64,000 nucleotides of DNA, taken from NCBI GenBank assembly GCA_004143645.1, contig RXPK01000038.1, forward strand, positions 1,161,980-1,225,979. The letters are read 5' to 3'. This document shows positions 32,281-44,919 of the stretch, in pieces. The position numbers and the translations under genes are program-made. This DNA is from Protaetia brevitarsis (taxonomy: Eukaryota; Arthropoda; Insecta; Coleoptera; Scarabaeidae). The notes under the pieces were generated by a model. That model ran no database searches. It saw nothing but the letters and a program-made list of their open reading frames with translations, and had not been told where the DNA came from. How positions within the stretch are numbered: position 1 is the first letter of the stretch; the number at the start of each line of letters is the position of its first letter.

Positions 32281-35200
32281 TTCGTTAGGTTGATATTTGA
32301 TGTTAAGATTGAATTATATATACTATATTATTAGACAATGTAATGGCGAACCGCGGCAAAATTTTACAGTTATTTGACTGCACACAGATCAAAATATTAC
32401 TCGTAACCGAATACCATTCCCACATCATCGTTCAAATATAATGGTTGTTTGTAGTGTTTTCCCTATTGTTTTAGCGCTGCCGACGCCAGTCGGTGCAATT
32501 TTGCACTTACATTGTCGTTTATCCATCTGAAAAGTTACAAGAAAAATCGTCATCCTTTGCTTAATGTACGCAGCAGAACTATTTGCTCCAGACTTTCAGA
32601 GTCATATTTTGTGATTTCTGAGGTTAGGATCTGGATGATATAGCAATACTGACACACCATCCACCAACAGTACGAACCTCGTTTGCGGCGTTTATCGTTA
32701 GTCACCATGTTTATATCAAACTTCAACATTTTCTTTTGACGTTTAACGTGTCGTACAAATGTTCTCATCATTGACCGAACTATCCACCGCCCAAAAAACG
32801 CTAATTTTGAAACTTGTCAATTGGTCACAGTTATAACCTATTCGCGATGCCGTTGCGGCTATATTTGCAACTAATCAATTGCAATGCGTACGAAATAACC
32901 TACTATACTATATCTCCAAACAGTACTGACAAGCTGACAGAAAATCGCACAACATCAATGTCACTCCTTAAACAAAATGCAGAATGGACGGCTTGGAGGT
33001 TAGATTTTTACTTAGTAACAATTCAATATTCTTAGTTACACATTTCACCCCACCTATGCGGACACATCGCGAATTTCCTTGGCGCCAAGTTTTGAAACCA
33101 TTGTATACCGCGATGTGAAACTATGGGATACCTACATATATACTTATGAGTACACACTATTTGCCGTTAAAGAATCTTGTTGGTGTTTCGGAATTTATAA
33201 AATTACCCGTATATGAGTGCAACCAGAGAATTGAAACCTGAGCAGCAGAGTCGAATCGAACGCACAGACACAGCCTAATAAAAAGACAACGCAAATCCTT
33301 GTACATTTCGTTTTCGACCGCTGATGTCACCGATACGCCATAGAAACGCCCAGGTGGAGGCCTGTTTCGAAACTATGCGCCCATTTCTAAAATTAGATAT
33401 GTTTCGATTTTCCTAATCTCATCAGATGTGATTACGTTCTGCTAAAAGATAATATATATAGCTTACTTAATTACACCAATGTCACGATTACATTTTAATT
33501 TATTTTTTCAATAATTCTATACATTGTAATTTTTTGCTATAATCGTACGTGTCTGTTATGAATAATCACACTTAAGAATTAAAAAATTATGTTATGTAAT
33601 AGCGTTTTAATTAAAAATTAGGTTGAATATTGACCAATATGCTTGCAGAAATCACAACATATCTAATTTAAATAAAACAATACACCTGACTAGCCGTTAC
33701 GGTTAGAAACAAAATCTAAAGGGAAAACCATCTAAAAGGGAATAACATTTTGCTTGTGCAAAAATATTGAAAGTGTAGGTGTTCCAGTCTTGTAGGTTTT
33801 TAGAGTTAAATCTTGGAAAAGACAATGAATGTCGAAGGCTCGAATGAATTCATTCATGAATGAATGAAGTAAAGCCAAAAATCCTATCCTATTTTGTATT
33901 ATATATCTAATGCGAAATGAAAAAAATTCGTATAAAAAATCCGCGTTAGCTCATGTAATACTCGCTACGGCAAAGAAAAGTTACCGTGTAGCTTGCAGTA
34001 AAGAAAAATATCGTGAACTAGGCCCAAGAATTTGATGTTTTTGTTAACTTTATTTTGTCCGACGGTGGTTTATTTTTTATTTAATTGATGTCTACGAAAT
34101 AACATTGTTTTAAGATGTATTAAATACTTTATTCACAGACAACCAGTTACCTTAATTCTTTAGGAGTCTCGCCAATGTTTTTTTAGATATATCGGAGACG
34201 ATCTGATATCAACCGCAGATTCGTTCAGCATGCAAATGTAGTGACATATTTAAATCGTTACAATATCCATCAATCAATAAAATAAAGAGAATAGCCAGAA
34301 TGTAACCCTGCGTACTATCTACTCACACGTGCAAATCGATACTTACACCGAGAAATCTAAGCGGTTAAGCATGTAATGCATGTGAAAAGTTTTTCGTCAT
34401 AAAACACTATTTATTGAAAAATAGTCTGAGCAGAAAGTTATTTGTGTACGAAATAATTCTCTGAATTTCTATTAAGCTGAATTCACACGCAGTCTTTATA
34501 TTTACATATTCGAAAGTATCTCAACACCATACATCCTTATGCGGAGCCAATTCTTACATTATGTTAAATAAAAAATGTTTCTTTGAAACCGTATTACAAA
34601 TAATACTTAGACTAGGAATATAGCTGTTTAAATAGTTAACGAATATATTTCTTTATTTAAATATCATTGCTAAAGTTCACCATTTACTTTGATTTTAGTG
34701 CTCGCCATACCTGAAACATCTTTTCTATTACAGCGAGAGTATGAACTTGAAGTAAGTTTATGACATATTCCTCTCAGCAGTTTTCGCGAAACATTCGCAG
34801 TGGTAGTAGCGAAACTTGAAACATTTTTCGCCCGAACTTTCACCTCTGTTAACGTTCTCCTACAGACGACAATTTTCTAATTTAATATAATAAGAGGAGT
34901 AGGGTTGGTATCTTGGTAATTCTCCTTGAAACTGAACCAATTAGATCAAGATTTTTCCTATGTGAGGGTGGATCGCGAAGTCCAACCCCCGCAATACACC
35001 GAACAAATGCAACCGCAATATAGCAGTGTGTATGTCGAAGTATCCTTGTCAATAAACTATTACGCTTGCATATCAAGATTAACCAATAAGGCATAAGTAT
35101 GGCGGGGATAGTGTAGTTATTTTGTATTAGGATATTCGTCTGCACGAAACATTATTTTTAAAACTAATGTCCTTCTTTGGGCAAAGCATTCTATGTGCTA

Positions 35201-35445
35201 CCAAAAGTTTTAACTGTTTCAGGAATTTTTGGAACTAATGCCAATAAAAGCTTGTCTATAGCCAACAGTAAAGTATAAGAAAGATGTCGCTAGTAACATT
35301 GAATCTGGGACACCGATGCATTTCTATGTATCAAATGGCTTAATAAGTCATTGTGTTAAATAGTGAACTACTTTCTTAAAATATCAAATAAATACGATAA
35401 TATAACGATTTTCAGATTACGTTTAATCTATAAATCTAACACAAA
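32281..35445. other. AT-rich DNA; no gene recognised
   Basis: Open frames at 32550-32771, 34882-35145 (minus) and 32814-33035 (plus) lack motifs. A short palindromic run GAATGAATTCATTCATGAAT then GAATGA lies at about 33843-33867. I see no transposon terminus that I can support. Confidence 0.4.
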
Positions 35446-35447
35446 TA

Positions 35448-37943
35448 TACAGGGGTGTAACAACGTAACGCCGTGGCTCTGGAGTCAAATGGCAAGAATT
35501 TTTGAAATTTTATATGGATATATGTAGGCGGGTATTAGATCTACCATTTAAAAATAATGTGCAATATACAGGGTGTTCCAAAATTTAGCAGCGCATCAAA
35601 GTTATGTTTTTCTTAATGGACGTCCTGTATTTTATGGCATTTTTGAAATGTACATTAAAAACTAGAACATTTCATTTAAGTTCCCTATACCTAATTTTTA
35701 TAGTTTATGAAATATCTTCAATTGTTTAAAATGCAAATGTTGCAAAAAAAGTTTATTATCTTCGGAAACGAATTAATTTAGAGAGTGAAATGAAAACCGT
35801 AAATAGCAAATCCTTTGGCTGATTGAATGCTACATCAACGTTTTCTAGTAGTATACAGGATGTTCAAGTTACTAGTCAAACTTTGTGAATTTTACTCGTG
35901 CGTAACTTTTTATTTTAAATGGAACACCCAGTATATTTTACGTTGATAGAGTAGAAATGTTATTTTTCTTTAAACCAGTATTAGGAGTCCTATACCTATC
36001 TCCACTAGTTTTTAAGTTATTTGGATTTTTTTAAGTGGTTAAGTAATTGTCATTACCTTAATTTAATCTAGGTAGCTGGTGATTTTTTGAATGTGTCAAT
36101 TGCCGTGCATCCCGTTCATACCATGAAACATACTCGTTGCAACGAAAGAGCTGATATGATTTAGTTGCTGCGGAACAAACTTTGTGAATTTTATTCGTCC
36201 TAATTTGTATTTTACATCCGGTTGTAGTACATTTTAATTTTTTCATAATTTATTTGAATATCATAAACGCTAAGAATTATATACAAACTACACAAAACAA
36301 CAGTAACATTTTGTATAAGAGGTAATAAATAACAAGTGATTTTTTATGTATCTATACAATAAGAGAGAAAAAAGAAACGCATAAAATAAACGAAAAGGCA
36401 CTAGCATTCGTCATAATTGCCATTTCTCCTCGCACACAACATAGTTCTTTTTCAAATGCTCTTCTAACGTCCTCAGCATATTTGGTGTTTCTCTTCCGAT
36501 CCACCTATTTAGGAAATTTTTCTATCAAGCTAGTTTCTGACGACCGTTGGAAATGGGCAGGAGCTCCGTCTAGTTAAACCACATCCGGTATCTAATATTT
36601 AAGGGAATGTTTTTCCAAGAGGCACAAAAATCCCCTCTTAAGGAACTTAGGAAGATTCGTTTCTTTTAGATGTCTATTGAAGAAATGTGGACCAATTACA
36701 TGATCACCTATAATGCCTCCAAACATCGTTCAAATGCCTTGCGCTGTCATATGATAAGATGACGTATCATTAATAATGGAAATTGTACAGTTTTACTAGT
36801 CGTTATTATGAATGTGGATTCTCAGTGAATAGAACATAATTAAAAAAATCATTATCTTCTGCGTATCTATCGAGCGCCACACGCAAAAATCAATTCTTCG
36901 CTTATCATCCTAGGGATAATTGTTGTGGTGTTTTGAAAGTGATAGGGATGGTATTTGTGTTTTTTCAGGATCCTAGATACGCTCATGGACTTAAATCTAA
37001 TTTCTCTAGCAATCTTTCTGTTGCTTGCTATGCGGTTCTTCAATGACTGCTCCTAATACCATAAATTCATTTTCTTCGCTTACAATTGTTGTTTTATGTC
37101 GCTTGTATGTAGCAACGTTGCCTGTGGTACGAAATCTGTCCAACAGTTTTTCAAATACCCTTTTATCTGGATTTTCGATTAGGGTCTTCTGCGCATCTCA
37201 CCAATAACTAAAATCATACTCATTCTTTCTTGCAACGAGTATGCGTTCGTGGTGCTACCAGGATACATCTCAAATGACACATTCAAAAAAATTCACCACC
37301 ACCTAGATTAAATTAAGGTAAGATAATGACAATTTACTTAAACCACCTAAAAACCCAAATAACTTAAAAACTAGTCGAGATGGTTATAGGACTCCTAATA
37401 CTGTTAAAGAAAATAAAATATCCTATCTATCAACGTAAAAATACTGGGTGTTCAATTTAAAATAACAAAGTTACGCACGAGTGAAATTCACAAAGTTTGA
37501 CTTAGGTACTTGAACATCCTGTTAGACTACTGGACAACGTGAATGCTTACATTTCAATCAGCAATAGTATCTGCCATTCACGGTTTCATTCACTTTCTCT
37601 AAATTAATTCGTTTCCGAGATACTAGACTTTTTTTGCAACATTGCGCATTTTTAAACAATTGAAATATCTCATAAACTAATAAAAATTAGGTATGGGAAC
37701 CTTTAATAAAATTGTTTAGTTTTTAGGGTACATTTCAACAATGCCATTAAATACAGGGCATTCCATTAAGAAAAACATAACTTTGATGTACTGATCCAAG
37801 TTTTGGCCAATCTGTATATTTCCATATTTTTTTTAAATGATTTAGATCTGATCCACCTACATTATCTAGATATAAATATTTCCAAAAATTGTTTATCAGT
37901 TTGACCCCAGAGACCACGCGTTAGCGCTGGTATTCACCCTGTA
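35448..37943 (-). mobile_element. Mariner-like element with about 650-bp terminal inverted repeats
   Basis: Ends TACAGGGGTGTAAC (35448) and ATTCACCCTGTA (to 37943) are flanked by TA. The arms remain complementary from 35448 to about 36105 and from about 37275 to 37943: TGGCTCTGGAGTCAAA pairs with TTTGACCCCAGAGACCA; TATACAGGGTGTTCC at about 35571 mirrors TACAGGGCATTCC at about 37762; TTAATTTAATCTAGGTAGCT mirrors CACCTAGATTAAATTAAGG at about 37302. Thus each arm carries a second TACAGGG-type motif about 120 bases in. The transposase gene sits between the arms on the minus strand. Confidence 0.85.
36400..37265 (-). pseudogene. Mariner-like (DUF4817/DDE-type) transposase relic
   Basis: On the minus strand from about 37250: YSLQERMSMILVIGE (the N-terminal helix-turn-helix start typical of insect transposases with a DUF4817 domain), then KIQIKGYLKNCW, then SVSRILKKHKYHPYHFQ near 36990-36940, then YVLFTENPHS near 36830 (first Asp block, Asp lost), CLEALQVIM/GDHVIGPHFF region, NIRYRMWFN near 36590 followed by the DGAPAHF block, and FLNRWIGRETP near 36510. 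The order is that of Tc1/mariner-superfamily DDE transposases. Numerous stops and frameshifts; inactive. Confidence 0.82.
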
Positions 37944-37945
37944 TA

Positions 37946-40046
37946 AATAGGCCAAAATTTAGTTCTAATGATTGATTGTTTTAAAGACTCATAATTTTAA
38001 ACTATTGTTAATTCCTTTTCCTAATCAAATTGTATACATATTTTTGTTATTTATAGTTAATGATCGTTTACAATCTCTTATATTTACTTTGGATTAATAT
38101 TTTGCAACATATTTTTTATTTTTGACTTTGTTATACTAAGATTACTTATTTTCATTTCACAACCAGTTATTTCCTACCCACTTATTCTTCTTTCTTCACA
38201 ATTTTCTCAGCATACTCATTTTACATTCTCACATAGCCTCTCTAAAATCTTTGTATTTCATACTCATATCTAAACTTGACGGAATTTAATTAATATGACA
38301 ACCCATTGTAGATCTACATCAATTCGAATTTTAAGTTATATTAATTTGTATGTATAATGAACTATTACTATATTTTTTCCCGTTTCATAACTAACCGTCC
38401 AAGAAATTTAATAGAATTGAATTATTTATTCAAAAATAATTACCTTAAAAATAATTATGATTTATTCCCTTGTTGGATTACGAATAATCACAATAAACGT
38501 AAGATACTCATTATTTCTGAATAATAGTATTTATTTTTCTTATTAGACTCTTCCAAATTAAAAAGAGGAAATTTAGTGGGTACCCTAACTACCTTACAGA
38601 TTATAGGCCAACCATAATTCCTCTACTTAGCTCAGATATACTATTATTTGGTTGACTACACTTGAGGACTGGTTGACAACTTCACTTTCTAAAGGCTGTT
38701 GTACGTCATAATTATGCATTGTAGGGGCGCTTGTTCATACCTTCGCAGACAATAGCTTGAGGTGTAAAACTGCTCACTGTTACCTGGTCCATATATCATA
38801 AATTTTCAGGAACTATCACGTTCCGGGAACGGAATAGTTAACTTTTCTAATCGTTGAACGGCTACTGCCACTAATAGTCGTGTATTCCTAGCCAAACACA
38901 AATAGGGTAGATTTTACAAGTGTAATGCTTTAGTTACCTTGTACTGGATTCTAGTATTTTGTAAACTACGGTATGGCATAAAATTAAAAAGGCGCAGGCT
39001 TTGAGATTAACTATACGAAGACAGTTTTAAATTCTATCTCGATTTGTTTAGTGATCGGCGCAATTAATTGCTTTATCGAGTAAAATACTGTTAGGATTTA
39101 GACGCAGATGGCATACAGTTTATGCTATTGAACATAAATTCGAGGAAAATGCTTACCTTATGAAAATATGTAAATGCAGGTTTTTAATAAGAAAGAAATT
39201 GGGAATTGGTAGTCGTCAGTTATTTGAAATCAGGAATCGGTTTTACATCTTAACATTAATAATTATAGAAATAGGGTTTACTACATACAAATATTAATTA
39301 TATCTTTTTATAATATTTTAAATCACACAAATCGGAGAGGAGAGCGCATCGAATTTTATTTTATGTAAATCTAACAGTCATCATTTAAAAATTTAATATA
39401 ATCGTTTCTGTAGAAATATTTAATATATTCACTGTTTTATTTTCACTAGTAATATCTCCTCGATTTAAAAAAAAAAATCTGCTTCATTCGTCAATTATGA
39501 AAGATATTCTTGTTTTGGTATCTTTAGTAAAATAATAAAATCAGTAATATATTCCGACACTTGGCGAAAAGAATTCATGAATTTTGTATAATACTACACT
39601 TTAGTCATTATTTTAAACCTAGTGCAAACTTGTGAATCTAAGTGAGTAAAACTATAGGCACAGTTGAAATAAAGTTTGCATCTCAAACTATAATTAACTT
39701 TGCAGGGATTAAATATTTTAACTAATAGAATATTACTACATTAAAATATATTAAATATTACACATTATGTACCCTATCATCGGATTTCCTTAGCAAAAAC
39801 ACACAAACAATAAATAAACACGGAAATTGTTATTGCAAAAGTGAGACACTTCCTAAATGTTTACGGTAAACATCGCGATGCACTCATTTCTAAAGCACAA
39901 AATACCAGAGACAAACATAATAGGTTGTTTGTTTCATGTTTTCAGTCAGATTTTTTATTTGACTAACAATAAGTGAGCAAATGGCTGGAACTGAAATTTA
40001 GGGTTTTTGTGTTTTCGATTTATGACCTTATGGCGAAACCACTGTA
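37946..40046. other. AT-rich DNA; no gene recognised
   Basis: Nothing beyond low-complexity AT sequence. No frame of note, no inverted terminus, no tRNA. Confidence 0.45.
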
Positions 40047-41479
40047 TTCCAGTGTGTTAAAAAAAGGTTGTCGGATATTTTACCCAATTGTATTACTGTA
40101 GAAATAAACAAAAAAGTCTTAGTCAACATGGGTCCGCAATTCAACTACTGTTTTTAACATCTTACATTCGATTGCATATGTTTAGTAGGATAAAAATTTT
40201 CAAAGAAATTCTATCGCAATGTAAATTAACAAATGTTTTTATTTTAAAGTAAAACTAAAGAAATTGTTCTACATGTCCACCGTTCATTCTAGCACGCTTC
40301 ACACCTTCTTATGAAAGATCGCAATCTTTCGAAAATTCCTGGAGTCCTCCGAATTTCCTCGCCAACATTTACGATTCGTTGCCTGAAGTTCTTCCAAATT
40401 GTTTACGATCGTGCTTACACTAATTGTTTTGATGCCCCCAACATAGAAGTCTAGATGTGTCAGGTCAGGGGACCTAGGAGGCCATGCAGTTGGTCCACCC
40501 CGTCCTATCCATCTCTCGTTGTAATCTTCATTTTAAGAAATTTCTAACTACGATGGAAAAATGCGCAGGAGCTCCATCGTGCAATAAACCACATATTTTA
40601 ATCTGTTAAAAAGTGGCACGTCTTCCAACAAAACGGTAATTCCATTTCTTAAAATTCCAAGTTATACTTTCGTTAAACGATTAGGGAGGAAATATCTGAC
40701 CAATTAAACAGTCTCCCAAAAATAGCAAGCCAAACATTTAGCGAAAAAACGTTTTGTGATGCAGTTCAACAATAGCATGGATTTTCATCTGCCCAGACCG
40801 TGATTGTATGAAAATTGAATATTCCGTTTCTTGTAAACCCAGCCTCTTCACTAAATAAAATCTGATCGCAAATTAAGGAGTTTCTGCCAGCTTTCGTAAA
40901 AACCCAATCACAAAAAACCCTACGTGCATCATATCGAGAGAGCAAGAACTGCACTGTTGAATATGGTAGGGATAGAGCTGCTGTTTCCGCAGAATTCTCC
41001 AAATGAGAGGATGACTGACGTTCACTTCTGCGGCAAGTCTTCGGGTGCTAAATTTTGGTGTTGTCTTCTACCCGTCTCAAAATATCCAATTCTACTGCGG
41101 GAATTCTTCGCACATACCTACGCCGTGCTTCAGTGGCATTACCTTCGGCACGACGTACATAAAATGCATATCGGCCATTTCTGCATTGTTGTACTTATGC
41201 ATAATTTGAATAACATTTGTTCTCAACAATTGATGCAAATGATAAATAATCGGATGACAGATGTCTGACAGAACTAATTTTAAGTCACAATCAGTTGTTT
41301 GACAAAGGGAACTATTCTCAAAACCGAAAAATGTTTTTTTTTTTATTTTAAAATATGCAATCGACTATATGTCAAAAATTGTTGATTGCGGAGCCATGTT
41401 GACTAAGACTTTTTGTTTATTACCACCAGTACTATAATTGGGTTAAATATCCGACAACCTTTTTTAACACACACTGTAT
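40047..41479 (-). mobile_element. Mariner-like element with about 130-bp inverted repeats and a transposase relic
   Basis: The left arm (GTGTGTTAAAAAAAGGTTGT from about 40052, through AGTCTTAGTCAACATGGGTC and ATGCATTGCG-like sequence to about 40180) is mirrored at about 41355-41476 (GACCCATGTTGACTAAGACT-type sequence, then CCGACAACCTTTTTTAACAC). On the minus strand the transposase relic includes a short open frame (41002-40766) with VFCDWVFTKAGRN, QILFSEEAGFTRNGIFNFH (first-Asp block, Asp replaced by Glu), WADENPCYC; beyond it shifted frames give NMWFIARWSSCAFF (MWFxxDGAPAHF block) and GVDQLHGLLGPLT (WPPRSPDLT block). It is a different lineage from the 35448 element but the same broad family. 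Confidence 0.85.
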
Positions 41480-42886
41480 TGCTGCGAAATAATATTATCT
41501 TCAACGAACGATACAGTAATAGAAAACTCTCCACCTCGCACGTATATAATACTGTTTTAAAGGATACAATATGTCTATAAAAGTGTCTAATTCATTGACA
41601 ACCAACCGTACTCATTTATTTAATTATAAAAATACTCGCAATCCAATTTTTGTGCCAATTATATTCCCTGCGGAAACATTTTTTTTTTAAACAAGATTAT
41701 TTTATTTAGCTTAAACTACACTCAATCAATGACGACTGAAATTTGTTTTTCCTTATTTGTGCAGATACTCCAGACCCACTAAAGCTTACCGGCTTCCATT
41801 ATTTTGGTTTTAGTTTCGATTTCTATTTTGAATCCATTAAGGAATTTATTATTATATGTTTATTTGATTTCAGTTAATTTGCTTTTTATTTCTTCAATAA
41901 CATACCTACCTTTCGACTGTTGACTACAATATAAATTCTATCTGTGGTTTTTAATCAAGTGGAATTTTTAGTCTGTTAGACAACATTTCAGTCTAACACA
42001 CTAAGTTCAAATTCATCTGACCTTGAAACATCCCTCTGTACTTACCCTCGCTTAAAAATAAAAAAAAATACGACCATTGTATACAAACAAAAAAATACAT
42101 AACTTTCCTAGTTTCAGTCTCATTTATCAACCTACGATGAAGTAATGCGGTAATTTATTCGAAAGATTCCCGGAAATATCGTCATATTTACATTCGCTGA
42201 TAATGGACGGCCAAAATGAGCTAATAAACACGGATTTATCGCCACCGAAAATGTTTCTACGTGTCTATGGTTTTCGATACCGCACAATCGCGGTTAACAC
42301 TTTGGACAATCTTCTGCGACGTATCTGACAATAACGCTCCGATTAAGTAAGAAGTGATCAGTTCTCTGTTATAATAGAAACTATTTAACGCAAAACACGG
42401 ATATCATTAATTGCAGGTACGTGGAATTTGCACAAACAATAACGGTCGGAACTATTTATACTCTAGTTTACTAAATAAAAAAAATGTATTCCTCTCTATA
42501 ACCATTAGATTAGATAAATTGCATAATAGGAAGTATTAAAATAGTGGCGTGATGCGGAAATATCAGAAGTATTTCAAATAAAACATACAAAGGAATTCCA
42601 AATAAAATATGAGGGCATACATTTTCTTAGTAAAAAATTATCATACTTCCATAAAATGTTTTTTTTTGATTTCTTAACGCAGTAGTCTATACAGGATAAT
42701 TTTTGTCGTAAAATGTACATGTTTATATGTAAAAATGTGTACACAAAGAGAGCGTTACACGGTAAATATTTTGATTAAGTTGTAGACTACATGTTTTTGT
42801 TTAATTATGCTATTTTTATTTATAAAAGAAAATATGAAACATTGACATCGTGGAAATACCACTCCAAACTATGACTAAATAACCTA
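41480..42886. other. Mostly AT-rich DNA with a unique-looking block
   Basis: No gene. 42130-42330 is less AT-rich and free of repeat signature (TTCCCGGAAATATCG, GATAATGGACGGCC, ATCGCCACCGAAAATG, CGATACCGCACAATCGCGG); it could be conserved non-coding DNA. Otherwise only AT-rich sequence. Confidence 0.35.
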
Positions 42887-42887
42887 T

Positions 42888-44450
42888 ACAGGTGGGCCAC
42901 TACATTCGCGTCGGTTTATATAAAAAAAAAGTGGTATCATATTTTTTTTTTTGGTTAAGGATTATACAGGTTCAGAAGGACCACATTTCATAATTATTTT
43001 GAAGTATACAGGGTGACTCAAAGAAAAATTACACACCAAAGTTGTGAAAAATTAAATGGAACACCCTGTATTTTATGACATATTTTGATAGTGCAGGCTA
43101 TATAAAGGCAAGTTGGTGTTAGGTTTCTTATGCCTAACTCAACTCGTTTACGAGATAATTAACTATTCTTCAAAATGTAGACCAAAATTCAAGAGGCACG
43201 CCTGCCATGCATATTTAAGCTAGATATTTTAAACTGTATTTTTTTTTTTTTTAACTAAAGCATTACACTTGATAATAAAATAAAAGCAATGCAAAAAAAT
43301 TATACAGGTTGAACAAAAACACACTTTTAATTTTCGCTATCCTTAAAGGCAAGTAACTTTCTTATTTTAAATGGAAAAGCATGTATTTATTGTCTTATTT
43401 AGATTCTAATTTTAACGGTCTTTATGATTGTATTAATGCTTCCTATACCTATCTGTTATAGTTTCTTAGTAATTTATAATTTTCTATTTTAAATATTAAT
43501 TCCTATCAATTCTTTTTCAAAAGTAGGCTTAGACAAAAATATCGCTATTATTCATTATACATAAAAGTCATTTGACAATAACAGAACTTGTCAGTTGCGC
43601 ATCATTGTTGTTCGTGGTTATTTAAAAAGCGTTTTAATTATTTACAATGATAAATTACCCTCAAGCAGAAAGAATTGATATGATTTTAATAATTGGAGAG
43701 TGTGAAGAAAATTGTTTGCTAGCATCAAGGATTTATACGCAAAAATATCCTAACAGACGCCATCCCGATAAGCGTTCTTTAGATAATTTGCTGCAAGTAT
43801 TCCGAAGTACAGGAAGTGTGTGTTATAAGAAAACAGAACGACAAAAACCGATTACCGGAAATGAAGGAATAATATTTAGTTATCGATCTTCTGTTGAATC
43901 CGCATACAAGTCAGCGGAAAATAAATGAAACTACATCAGGGATAAGCAGAGGGAGCATCAGAAGAATTATAAAAAATGAACAAATTACCCTTACCACACA
44001 TACAACTGCGTCAAGAACTTTTGGAAGTAGATTTATGATCGCGGCTTGAATTTTTGTTTATGGGTTTCTAGAAAGTTAGGAGATGACGAAAATTTTCTCG
44101 ATTATGTGTTATTTTCGGCTGAGTCCACTTTTCATAACAACGGATTAGTTAACAGGCATAATTTTCATTATTACAGTGAGGAGAATCCCAATTTCTTTAG
44201 AACTCTAAATCGTCAACATCGATAGTCTGGTAGTGTGTGGGGCGGAATTATTGGAAAGCACGTGATAGGGCCATACTTTTTTGCTGGTCACTTGAATGGT
44301 GCCATGTTTCTACAATTTATAAAATATAACTTAGCAATAGTTTTGGAAAATATACCTATTAATATTCGGCAAAGACTTTGGTTGCAATATGTTCTACCAC
44401 ACAAAAATATGTATATAGTAAACCTCAATATATACAGTCTAATGTAACAA
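42888..44450 (+). mobile_element. Mariner-like element, plus strand, right end not found
   Basis: The left side has ATACAGGTGGGCCACTACAT at about 42887 and a second terminus-like motif TATACAGGGTGACTCAAAG at about 43008, about 120 bases inward, the same double-end layout as the 35448 element. The transposase relic follows. I could not find a matching right terminus before the Harbinger element at 44743, so the right end is lost or too diverged. Confidence 0.7.
43647..44447 (+). pseudogene. Mariner-like (DUF4817/DDE-type) transposase relic
   Basis: The open start (43647-43928) reads MINYPQAERIDMILIIGECE, then ASRIYTQKYPNRRHPDKRSL and VFRSTGSVCYKKTER, a well-kept N-terminal helix-turn-helix of the DUF4817 type. 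Shifted frames then give RQLREELLE-like, FLDYVLFSAESTFHNNGLV near 44095-44150 (first catalytic block, Asp replaced by Glu), YYSEENPNFF, SVWGGIIGKHVIGPYFFAGH at 44234-44292, LNGAMFLQFI, NIRQRLWLQYVLPH (where QxDGAPPH is expected; catalytic Asp lost). The C-terminal SPDLT block is not visible. It is clearly inactive. Confidence 0.88.
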
Positions 44451-44919
44451 TAAGCCAAGTTTGATCTTAAACCAAATTCAAAGAAGCCACCCCTCAAAAG
44501 GGGAAAATAATGATAACTTTGAACTAAGTGAACTTTTTTACAGAATGTCAATAGTCAGTGTCTCCTTATATATTTTTTTTAAACGTGATAGCTTAAGTAA
44601 TTCCTGAGAAAAAAAAAATATTGAATTTTTTCAACCTTATGCTAATATCTCGAATGGGGTGGCAAAGATTAAAGTAATTTTTGGTATTTATAGTACGTGT
44701 GACAGTAGTACTCATTGGCTTTCATTTCAGCCCGATAGCTTTAAGCTACGGTCTATGTAGAGCAGAATCCGCATGAGGAAGACGCGCTGCTGAATGCGCA
44801 TCTGAATTGCGCATTAACCGTGGTTATTTACATGCGCATTGCATGCCCGTTTATTGTTGTATATTTTATTATTCGTTGCTAGGATAGTTTAGAACAGTCA
44901 ACTATTTAAATAGCGAAAA

